NCBI RefSeq assembly: GCF_030122805.1
Contig: NZ_CP126080.1
Coordinates: 501,001-565,000 of the forward strand
DNA length: 64,000 bases
Source of the DNA: Mesobacillus sp. AQ2
GTDB lineage: Bacteria; Bacillota; Bacilli; Bacillales; Cytobacillaceae
Direction: 5' to 3'
Shown: one piece after another, positions 1 to 6,459 of the stretch
Numbering within the stretch: the stretch's first letter is position 1
How the letters are laid out: each line of letters opens with the position of its first letter
Notes under the pieces: model-generated
The model's database searches: none
Told to the model about the DNA's origin: nothing
The model's input: the letters and a program-made list of their open reading frames with translations, nothing else
Program-made: the position numbers and the translations under genes

Positions 1-545
1 GTCAAAAAACTCCCGTGATTTAGACAGGTTTGATGCTGAAGGCGGAAAAGCTGTCAAAATAAGCCCGTGATTTAGACAGGTTTGAGGGTGGAGGAGGAAA
101 AGCTGTCAAAAAAAGCGCGTGATTTAGACAGGTTTGGGGTGCTAAGGGGAAAAGCTGTCAAAAAACGCCCGTGATTTAGACAGGTTTGATGCTGAAGGCG
201 GAAAAGCTGTCAAGAAAAGCTCGTGATTTAGACAGGTTTGATGGTGAAAGGGGAAAAGCTGTCAAGAAAAGCGCGTGATTTAGACAGGTTTGGGGTGCTA
301 AGAGGAAAAGCTGTCAAAAAAAGCGCGTGATTTAGACAGGTTTGGGGTGCTAAGAGGAAAAGCTGTCAAAAAAAGCTCTGGATTTAGACAGGTTTGATGC
401 TGAAGGCGGAAAAGCTGTCAAAAAAAGCGCGTGATTTAGACAGGTTTGAAGGTGGAAGGGTAAAAGCTGTCAAAAAAAGCTCTGGATTTAGACAGGTTTG
501 GGGTGCTAAGAGTAATAGCTGTCAAAAATAGTCCTGGGATTAATC
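1..545. repeat. 52-bp tandem repeat array 1 (11 units)
   Basis: Eleven copies of a 52-base unit lie in perfect register: the GTCAAA-type start recurs at 1, 53, 105, 157, 209, 261, 313, 365, 417, 469 and 521. Each unit carries a box AGCTGTCAAAAA, a box GATTTAGACAGGTTTG and a variable linker such as GATGCTGAAGGCGGAAAA. CTGTC and GACAG within a unit are complementary, so each copy could form an imperfect hairpin. The window edge cuts the left end; the last unit decays after about 545. There is no open frame across it. The unit is related, in reverse complement, to the array at 24512-25245. Confidence 0.95.
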
Positions 546-627
546 AGGGCTAAGGGTATTAAGAAAGAAGCTAGAAAAAGTGGAGCAATGAGAAGTACAA
601 AAATGGACAAAACGATTATGAACATAG

Positions 628-653
628 AAAAAACCACTCTAAAGTGGTTTTTT
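628..653. terminator. Bidirectional terminator of the SASP gene
   Basis: The stem CCACT/AGTGG is flanked by an A-run and a T-run. It lies directly downstream of the minus-strand SASP stop codon and can work in both directions. Confidence 0.7.
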
Positions 654-807
654 AATCCCGCATGGCTCCTGCTTCCCGGGAGGTCATCGCTCCCTGGCCT
701 GCCTGTACATCTTTTTGGATTTGCTGTTTTACTTGCTGTGCATCTGTGCCTGCAAATCCGGCAGTTGCAGCATTGCCGCTTTTTGCTTTTTGTTGATTCT
801 GTTGCAT
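652..807 (-). CDS. Small acid-soluble spore protein, gamma-type-like (51 aa)
   Basis: A 51-residue, Gln/Ala/Gly-rich protein starting MQQNQQKAK. The core FAGTDAQQVKQQIQ resembles the repeat of gamma-type SASPs (SspE family: F-A-x-T-D-A-Q-Q-V-R-Q-Q). Such proteins are made in the forespore, are not DNA-binding, and serve as an amino acid store degraded at germination. Start chosen at ATG 807 because GAGGAGGAA lies ideally upstream. It is shorter than SspE and has only one such repeat. A terminator follows immediately. Composition and core motif support the family; the exact subtype is uncertain. Confidence 0.65.
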   Translation of the reverse strand: MQQNQQKAKSGNAATAGFAGTDAQQVKQQIQKDVQAGQGAMTSREAGAMRD

Positions 808-947
808 ATTATGGATTCCTCCTCAGTTATCGTTTTATCAGCATTAGTATTTACTAAAGTAGTATCAATATGTGCTCGTATCTTGCCTAAGTTAGACGGA
901 AGAACTGTCCTATCGCCTCCAATCTGGGCTAAACTGTAAAATGGGCA

Positions 948-976
948 TTGACACCAAAATGATATAGGAGTAATTT
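948..976 (+). promoter_or_regulatory. Possible sigma-A promoter for the ktrB leader
   Basis: TTGACA at 948-953, a 17-base spacer and a TAATTT -10-like box at 971-976 lie just before the c-di-AMP riboswitch. The -10 match is imperfect. Confidence 0.35.
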
Positions 977-1007
977 ATATGTATTCATTTTAATAACAAA
1001 CCTTTTT

Positions 1008-1150
1008 GCTGAATCCTATGAGCGGGGGAACCATTTTTGGATAAATTGATTTTATCTTGGGGTGAATTTTAGCGTGTGCAGCTAAAAGGGGATGCTCTCA
1101 ATCCCTAATCCGACAGCTAACTCCGTAAGCGCGGTTGGGAGAAGGGTCTT
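1008..1150 (+). promoter_or_regulatory. c-di-AMP riboswitch (ydaO/yuaA class) upstream of ktrB
   Basis: The leader has the hallmark blocks of the ydaO-yuaA aptamer in order: GAGCGGGGGAACC (from about 1021), TGGGGTGAAT (about 1058), then CCGACAGCTAACTCCGTAAG (1109-1128), ending in the pairing TTGGGAGAAGGG. This class binds cyclic di-AMP and turns genes off at high ligand. It precedes a K+ uptake protein, the classical target. A terminator hairpin follows at 1155-1181, so control is likely by premature termination. The second copy in the window is at 22866-22990. Confidence 0.93.
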
Positions 1151-1154
1151 ATGG

Positions 1155-1181
1155 CCATTCTTTATTTGGGATGGTTTTTTT
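1155..1181 (+). terminator. Riboswitch expression-platform terminator
   Basis: The stem CCATTC (1155-1160) with GGGATGG (1168-1174) is followed by seven T. It lies right after the c-di-AMP aptamer and before the ktrB ribosome binding site, as expected for an OFF switch. It overlaps the upstream ATG at 1151, which argues against that start. Confidence 0.7.
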
Positions 1182-1243
1182 GTGGTTTTTTAAGGGATGG
1201 GGATTCTATCCCGTATAAGTTGAAAAGTAAAGAAGGGGTATCT

Positions 1244-2593
1244 TTGGTCAATATTTTGAGAAGGAATCGCTTAAAGCCGGCTCAGATCATTGTTTTGTTT
1301 TATGTTTTCGCTGTTTTGATCTCGGCTGCGTTACTTAGCTTGCCAATCGCGTTGAAGCCGGGGGTGAGCTGGACATTCATTGATGTCTTGTTTACAGCAG
1401 TGAGTGCGGTGAGTGTAACCGGTCTTGCTGTCGTGTCTACGCCGGATACCTTCAGCACAACCGGCATTTTTATCCTAATGTTCATCCTCCAGTTTGGTGG
1501 AATCGGAATCATGACGCTCGGTACATTTTTTTGGCTGGTGCTGCGAAAAAAAATCGGCCTTAAAGACCGGCAGTTAATCATGACGGACCAGAACCAATCC
1601 CAAATGTCGGGCCTGGTCAAACTGATGAGGCAGATTTTGATTATCATCCTGTTGATTGAAGCACTGGGAGCGTTGATTTTAGGGACTTATTTTCTAGGGT
1701 ATTTTCCGACATGGGAGGAAGCGTATCTTCAGGGAGCGTTTGCGGCTGTCAGTGCAACGACCAATGCGGGATTTGATATTACGGGAAGCTCGATGATTCC
1801 GTTTGCGAATGATTACTTTGTGCAGACTGTGAACATTATTCTGCTGACCCTGGGTGCGATTGGATTCCCTGTCTTGGTCGAATTGAAGGAATTTTTCCTG
1901 AATCGCAAAAAACACAATCGAACCCATTTTTCTTTGTATACCAAGGTGACTTCCTTGACCTTTTTTGCACTGATGTTCTTCGGTGCATTCGCCATCTTGC
2001 TGTTTGAGTATAATCACTTTTTTAAAGATTATAATTGGCATGAATCCTTCTTCTTTGCCTGGTTTCAATCGTCATCCACCAGGAATGGCGGCCTTGCTAC
2101 GATGAATGTCAGTGATTTTTCTGACCCGACATTGCTGCTTCTTTGCTTCTTAATGTTCATCGGGGCTTCGCCAAGCTCGGTGGGCGGGGGAATACGGACG
2201 ACGACTTTCGCTGTAATATTATTGGTCATTATCAACTTTGCAAAAGGGCATAACTCGATCAAGGTATTTGGCCGTGAATTGCATGAAGAAGATATCCGGA
2301 AATCAGTGGTCGTAAGCTTTTTGGCGATCATCCTCTGTTTTGCTGCGGTGGTCATTTTGAATGCAACAGAGAAGTTCTCGATGATGGAAATCATGTTCGA
2401 GGTCAGTTCTGCTTTCGGAACAACTGGCTTGTCAATGGGGATAACACCTGATCTGAGTTACGCAGGGAAGGTCGTCATCATTGCCATGATGTTTATCGGA
2501 AGAATCGGGATCCTGTCCTTCATTTTCTTGTTTAACCGTGGAAAAGCAGAGCCTAAATGCCATTATCCGAAAGAAAGATTGATTGTGGGGTAA
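1244..2593 (+). CDS. ktrB: KtrB/TrkH-family potassium uptake membrane subunit
   Basis: Membrane ion-conducting subunit of a Ktr-type Na+-dependent K+ uptake system; it works with a cytosolic RCK subunit (KtrA/KtrC) not found in this window. The four membrane-pore-membrane repeats show the filter regions SVTGLAV, TTNAGFD, STRNGGLA and FGTTGLSMG, each with the key glycine. Using TTG 1244 gives 449 aa, matching the family (about 445-450). This start has AGAAGGGG just upstream and lies after the riboswitch terminator, whereas the ATG at 1151 lies inside the terminator region. Expression is probably lowered by c-di-AMP through the leader. A strong terminator follows. Confidence 0.92.
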   Translation: MVNILRRNRLKPAQIIVLFYVFAVLISAALLSLPIALKPGVSWTFIDVLFTAVSAVSVTGLAVVSTPDTFSTTGIFILMFILQFGGIGIMTLGTFFWLVLRKKIGLKDRQLIMTDQNQSQMSGLVKLMRQILIIILLIEALGALILGTYFLGYFPTWEEAYLQGAFAAVSATTNAGFDITGSSMIPFANDYFVQTVNIILLTLGAIGFPVLVELKEFFLNRKKHNRTHFSLYTKVTSLTFFALMFFGAFAILLFEYNHFFKDYNWHESFFFAWFQSSSTRNGGLATMNVSDFSDPTLLLLCFLMFIGASPSSVGGGIRTTTFAVILLVIINFAKGHNSIKVFGRELHEEDIRKSVVVSFLAIILCFAAVVILNATEKFSMMEIMFEVSSAFGTTGLSMGITPDLSYAGKVVIIAMMFIGRIGILSFIFLFNRGKAEPKCHYPKERLIVG

Positions 2594-2598
2594 AAGTA

Positions 2599-2633
2599 AA
2601 AAAACGCTGTTGAGCCTCAACAGCGTTTTTTTT
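2599..2633. terminator. Bidirectional terminator between ktrB and GNAT gene
   Basis: ACGCTGTTGAG/CTCAACAGCGT is an 11-bp perfect stem flanked by an A-run and eight T. It serves convergent ktrB and the minus-strand gene ending at 2638. Confidence 0.9.
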
Positions 2634-2637
2634 GATA

Positions 2638-3084
2638 TTATAAAGAAATCTTCATGAATTTGCTGACATCCTTAAATCCCATTTTCTCATATAACTTTAT
2701 TGCTTTTTCATTGTGTGAATAGACGTTCAGCCTTACATCGCTATATCCGTTTTTACGAAACTCCTTAAACGCTTCTTCCATCAATAATTTGGAATAGCCT
2801 TTGCCTCTGTAGGGCGCTTTTACATATAAATCATTGATCCAGCCGATTTCATCCCCCGTTAAGTAATCGAATGCTTTATCAATTTGAACCCAGCCAATAA
2901 GTGTGTCGGCATCCATCAAGCAAACAAAATAAGCATTATATTTCGCAGAATGCTCATATGCTTCAATCATTTTTTGCTGATTATCTTCTGAATCGTGATT
3001 TGTTGCTTCTTTACGGTTGACTCCAGCATATTCATAGATTTCGTGCAGCTCCATTTCGTCAGCGATTTTAAAGCTCAGCGCCAT
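2638..3084 (-). CDS. GNAT family N-acetyltransferase
   Basis: A 148-aa single-domain GNAT. The acetyl-CoA pyrophosphate loop appears as PYRGKGYSKLL (about residues 92-102), preceded by the beta-4 strand INDLYV, and the C-terminal NEKAIKLYEKMGF is the usual acceptor-side helix/strand. It transfers acetyl from acetyl-CoA to an unknown amine. Start ATG 3084 has GAGAGGGTG upstream. It is convergent with ktrB and shares its terminator. The substrate cannot be deduced. Confidence 0.85.
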   Translation of the reverse strand: MALSFKIADEMELHEIYEYAGVNRKEATNHDSEDNQQKMIEAYEHSAKYNAYFVCLMDADTLIGWVQIDKAFDYLTGDEIGWINDLYVKAPYRGKGYSKLLMEEAFKEFRKNGYSDVRLNVYSHNEKAIKLYEKMGFKDVSKFMKISL

Positions 3085-3579
3085 GCGTTCACCCTCTCAA
3101 AATGACTATAGATTTTAGCCTTATTATATACGACAATTGTTCACGAAGTCCTTCTTGGTGAAACCCTGCTAATTGGTTAATGCCATCATTATCTGCAGTT
3201 TGACCATGAAAAGGGTGCTCAAGACTGTATTTTTAAAAAATGTCGTTCTATTTCAGTATAGAATCTGTTTACATCCTTGTTTGAAAGGCATTAGCGTTCC
3301 TATTTGGACCTGCTTGCCATGTTTTTGGCGAAAAAATAATTTTATTGGCGATGTTCACAACTTTTTTGGCGACTTGGAAATTTTCTTTGATTTTTACCAG
3401 TTCGGCTGTGCATAGGTGCATCCAATTTTTCTTGGAACAACCAGCATATTAAAGTCAGCCTCGGCGGTGCAATAACCGTTGAGTGCAGGATTTTTGTTGA
3501 CAATGAATTGATTTATCCTGAGCATGAGATCCACTAAAATACAGAAAGGAGCTTAACTTAGTTGAGCTCCTTTGAAATA
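3085..3579. other. Intergenic stretch, no supported gene
   Basis: About 495 bases without a convincing gene. Open frames here lack ribosome binding sites and family features. The part near 3350-3540 may be decayed coding sequence, but nothing recognisable remains. Confidence 0.5.
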
Positions 3580-4347
3580 TTAAATTTTCTTTTGCTCTTT
3601 TTTTCTCTGGTAAAAATAGATGGCGATTAACACAGCTGATGCAAGTAAAAATGTAAGGATAATAATCGTGATGTACAGGGAATCATTGTTTGTTTCATCC
3701 GGGATGAATCGGGTGGCAATTGAACCAATGGATATAAATAAAGGAATCAGGACAGTGAACCAGGTTTTGGTGTAAAGAGCTGCACCAATGAAAATCACAG
3801 CACAGAGGACGATGATCCAGTTGTTTTGCGCTGGGGTTGCAATAAAGGTGGGTTCGAAATCCTGTGCTTTGTACCAGAGCAGGAATACCACGATTAAACT
3901 GGTTGTCGCTATAGAGATACCGAAAAAAATAACATAGCCCCATTTAGAATGAAAGAATTTTGGCAGCACCTTGAATAAGAATAAACCGTAGGTCAGGATG
4001 CCTATGCCGCTAATGATAATTGCAAACCAGATGGTGCCTTGAGAAACGGAAAACGTCCCTTCGATTGCCGGCCCAATGCTTAAATAGGCTGTGATCATCA
4101 GGATCATCAATGGAACAAGGCCGGCCAACTGACCATAATCGGTCTTCATTGATTCGCCGATGCTCTTCATATAATTCTTCGGACTGTCTCCGATGATATG
4201 GCTGACATCCTTGCCGGCAGCTTCTGCCTCCATTAAATGCACTTCAAGTTCTTCGGTGATTTCATTGATTTCCTGGTCGTTTTTCCCCTTTGAGATCAAA
4301 TACATCCGCAGTTCCACTAAAAATTGTTCCGCTTTTTTCGAGACCAT
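3580..4347 (-). CDS. HAAS-domain membrane protein, PadR-associated
   Basis: 255 aa. Residues 1 to about 75 form a soluble helical region typical of the HAAS signalling domain found beside PadR regulators (EQFLVELRMYLISKGK, then ITEELEVHLMEAEAAGKDV, then IGDSPKNYMKSIGESM). It is followed by about six hydrophobic segments and a short basic tail (RKKEQKK). Known context: such proteins sit downstream of padR genes and are thought to be the regulated membrane partner. Here it lies 181 bases downstream of padR on the same strand, starting with MVSKKAEQF after a GGGGGAAA-type ribosome site. The biochemical role is unknown. Confidence 0.75.
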   Translation of the reverse strand: MVSKKAEQFLVELRMYLISKGKNDQEINEITEELEVHLMEAEAAGKDVSHIIGDSPKNYMKSIGESMKTDYGQLAGLVPLMILMITAYLSIGPAIEGTFSVSQGTIWFAIIISGIGILTYGLFLFKVLPKFFHSKWGYVIFFGISIATTSLIVVFLLWYKAQDFEPTFIATPAQNNWIIVLCAVIFIGAALYTKTWFTVLIPLFISIGSIATRFIPDETNNDSLYITIIILTFLLASAVLIAIYFYQRKKEQKKI

Positions 4348-4528
4348 CCCATCGTTTCCCCCTTTTGTTTAGGCTCTTTTCTCAAACTTTTTTGCTATTG
4401 GCTACACCATAGAAGTGAATGAACTATGCTTCTTCTTTAAGTAGATTCTTGCTATGAGAAAAGAGCATACCAACTTAATACCGACCTACAAAATAGCTTT
4501 GTATTACGTTAAAATTGGCTTTAGGATT

Positions 4529-4873
4529 TTAACAACTATCATTACGAAAATAGCCTTTATTCAATACATTGTTCACCGAGGCGCTCAGCTGCGTCCACCG
4601 GATGATGAATTGCTCCAATTCCTGCTCACCTTTTTCGGTCAATGTGTAATATTTACGTTTCGGCCCAGCAGTGGATTTCCTTAGCGTTGTGCTCACCAGG
4701 CCTTCTTTTTGCATCCTCAGCAGCAGGGGATAGATCGTCCCTTCGCTAAAAGAATGGAAGCCATAGGACTCTAGCTTGGCGGCCAATTCATACCCATAGA
4801 TTTCGCCCTCTTTGATGATGGATAAAAGGCATCCATCCAGGATCCCTTTGAGCATTTGTGTCGTATCAGCCAT
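4529..4873 (-). CDS. PadR family transcriptional regulator
   Basis: 114 aa with the PadR winged helix: MLKGILDGCLLSIIKEGEIY, then GYELAAKLE, then EGTIYPLLLRMQKEGLV, then GPKRKYYTLTEKGEQEL as the wing, and a short C-terminal helix. Start at ATG 4873 because GAAAGGAG lies before it; an upstream in-frame start would add eleven residues overlapping that site. Three CTTG-N5-CAAG palindromes upstream (4895-4983) are likely its own operators. PadR proteins repress and usually autoregulate. The downstream HAAS gene and possibly the divergent cytochrome gene at 5062 are candidate targets. The effector is unknown. Confidence 0.88.
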   Translation of the reverse strand: MADTTQMLKGILDGCLLSIIKEGEIYGYELAAKLESYGFHSFSEGTIYPLLLRMQKEGLVSTTLRKSTAGPKRKYYTLTEKGEQELEQFIIRWTQLSASVNNVLNKGYFRNDSC

Positions 4874-4894
4874 ATAGAAGGCTCCTTTCAGTAG

Positions 4895-4983
4895 CTTGTA
4901 TTGCAAGGTATTTGATGCGAAGAGTGGTACCTTGTATTACAAGATATACATATACTCTACATTACGGTATCTTGCAATGCAAG
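4895..4983. promoter_or_regulatory. Three palindromic candidate PadR operators
   Basis: CTTGTATTGCAAG (4895-4907), CTTGTATTACAAG (4931-4943) and CTTGCAATGCAAG (4971-4983) are 13-base palindromes with the shared form CTTG(T/C)A-W-T(A/G)CAAG, spaced 36 and 40 bases apart. They fill the gap between padR and the divergent cytochrome gene, so the regulator could control both. Confidence 0.65.
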
Positions 4984-5061
4984 GGTTAAAAACTTCTCGG
5001 CGAATAATTTCGATAAAAAATTAAGAAGCTATTATATGAAATTATTTTAGGAGTTGAAAAA

Positions 5062-6045
5062 ATGCGGAAGAAGCCAATTTGGGTAGTTTTTTTGATGTTG
5101 GCGCTTGTGTTTTCATTTGCAGCCTGCAGCAATGATAATGCCCATAAAGATCCTGAAGAGAGTCAAAGCAAGAATACGGAAGGAAAGACGAATGAGCAGG
5201 CCGCTGACAGTAAAAAGGGCGGGGGAGAAAATGAAGGCGGGGATGCGGCTTATAATCCGCCGTCAATGGACGATCTCGATCCGAAAAATCCCATGACCGA
5301 ATACATTACATATGGGCAAAAAGTATTCCATGAAACGGATACTGTTCTGGATGGATATGTCGGGAACCAGTTGTCCTGTTCCAGCTGCCATGCCGATGCA
5401 GGGCTTGCGAAGTCTGCTTCGATGGTGGGGGTGACCACTCAATTTCCTCAATACCGGCCGAGGGAAGGTGTTGTTTATACGCTTGAAGACCGAGTAAATG
5501 GCTGTATGGTCCGAAGCATGAATGGAAAAAAGCTGCCTAATGACAGCAAAGAGATGCGGTCGATGATTTCCTATCTGACTTATATCTCAGAGGGGATTGA
5601 AGTTGGCACTGAGCTCCCGTGGAGAATGCAGAACACGATGAAAGAAATCCCGCTGCCGAAAGTCGAGGATGGCGAGAGACTGTATACCGAAAAAGGCTGT
5701 GTCGCCTGCCACGGTGAAAATGGCGAAGGGAAAGGTGCGACAATTGGACCGTCCCTATGGGGAGAAAACTCCTTCAACGATGGGGCAGGAATGGGAAGAT
5801 TGTCAAAAATAGCAGGGTATATCCAGAATAATATGCCGCCGAATGGCGGAACCTTAACGGATCAGGAAGCAGCAAATCTTGCAGCTTTTATCCTTTCCCA
5901 GGATCGTCCGGTCTGGGAAGGCCATGATAAAGATTGGCCAAATGGCGGCAGACCGACAGATATCATTACCAAAGACCGCCGCGAAAAGATTCGTGCAGGA
6001 ACCTTCGACTGGTCTGAGATTGATAATGTCATCCAGCCAGATTAG
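5062..6045 (+). CDS. Di-heme c-type cytochrome lipoprotein, TsdA-like
   Basis: 327 aa. A lipoprotein signal (VFSFAAC, Cys at about residue 22) is followed by a Glu/Lys-rich linker and two cytochrome c domains with CSSCH and CVACH heme motifs. The first domain contains VNGCMVRSMNGKKLPNDSKEM, closely resembling thiosulfate dehydrogenase/tetrathionate reductase TsdA, where a similar stretch follows the first heme. It would be anchored outside the membrane and pass electrons between a sulfur compound and the respiratory chain. The distal heme ligand cannot be assigned by eye, so activity on thiosulfate is inference. Start ATG has TTTAGGAG upstream. Divergent from padR. Confidence 0.8.
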   Translation: MRKKPIWVVFLMLALVFSFAACSNDNAHKDPEESQSKNTEGKTNEQAADSKKGGGENEGGDAAYNPPSMDDLDPKNPMTEYITYGQKVFHETDTVLDGYVGNQLSCSSCHADAGLAKSASMVGVTTQFPQYRPREGVVYTLEDRVNGCMVRSMNGKKLPNDSKEMRSMISYLTYISEGIEVGTELPWRMQNTMKEIPLPKVEDGERLYTEKGCVACHGENGEGKGATIGPSLWGENSFNDGAGMGRLSKIAGYIQNNMPPNGGTLTDQEAANLAAFILSQDRPVWEGHDKDWPNGGRPTDIITKDRREKIRAGTFDWSEIDNVIQPD

Positions 6046-6054
6046 TCTGAAAAG

Positions 6055-6093
6055 AAGCAGCCAGGAGCAAAATCAATCCTGGCTGCTTTTTTA
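6055..6093 (+). terminator. Terminator of cytochrome gene
   Basis: AAGCAGCCAGGA pairs with TCCTGGCTGCTT, followed by a T-run, just after the stop codon at 6045. Confidence 0.88.
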
Positions 6094-6190
6094 TTAGGAC
6101 GGTCAGAAAGAGCTCCAAAACCTATGTCTCTATTTGCCAATTTGTGGTATTGTTGAAGTGGTAGACAGTTATAAGAAAAGGGTGGTCAGC

Positions 6191-6376
6191 TTGAAGAAAA
6201 TAATCATTTTCCTATTGATCACTTTAGCTTCTTGTAATCCTAATGAATCACTTACAAATTGGACAGACACTACCGAAAATCAGTTACCGCGTCTGGATGA
6301 AGCGAAGATCAAATATGAAATCAGAGATGCCCAGATTTGGGTTAGAGAGAAAGACTTAAAGAAAGTCATGGCTTGA
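6191..6376 (+). CDS. Small lipoprotein of unknown function (possible nonsense truncation)
   Basis: 61 aa from TTG 6191, which has AAAAGGGTGG upstream. A short signal (KKIIIFLLITLASC) has the lipobox LASC, then WTDTTENQLPRLDEAKIKYE and a C-terminal VREKDLKKVMA. It resembles small Bacillus lipoproteins that, as far as I recall, end in a Cys-Cys-Ser tail; here GCT is followed by TGA, TGT, TCT, TGA, so a TGA stands where the first Cys would be. Function unknown. It may be co-expressed with the sigma-fusion gene 84 bases downstream. Confidence 0.6.
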   Translation: MKKIIIFLLITLASCNPNESLTNWTDTTENQLPRLDEAKIKYEIRDAQIWVREKDLKKVMA

Positions 6377-6459
6377 TGTTCTTGAAGGCAAGGTGTTTTT
6401 AAAGGTGACTGATTATTCAAAAATTATGCTCGGGATCGCTGTCCCTGGGGGGAATATAG

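Noticed and set aside
1..545. CRISPR array
   Set aside because: The unit is conserved over nearly all of its 52 bases, with no unique spacers, and no cas genes are present; the same holds for 24512-25245.
588..939. Plus-strand open frames of 89 and 74 codons
   Set aside because: They are antisense to a small spore protein gene with a strong ribosome site and a terminator on the minus strand; their own starts lack such sites.
1151..1243. ATG 1151 as ktrB start
   Set aside because: It overlaps the riboswitch terminator region and adds 31 residues foreign to KtrB.
3173..3415. 80-codon plus-strand frame
   Set aside because: No ribosome site, no family features, odd composition.
6374..6392. SECIS element for the small lipoprotein UGA
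   Set aside because: The only nearby hairpin (CTTG/CAAG at 6381-6392) starts too close to the UGA and overlaps the second stop codon.
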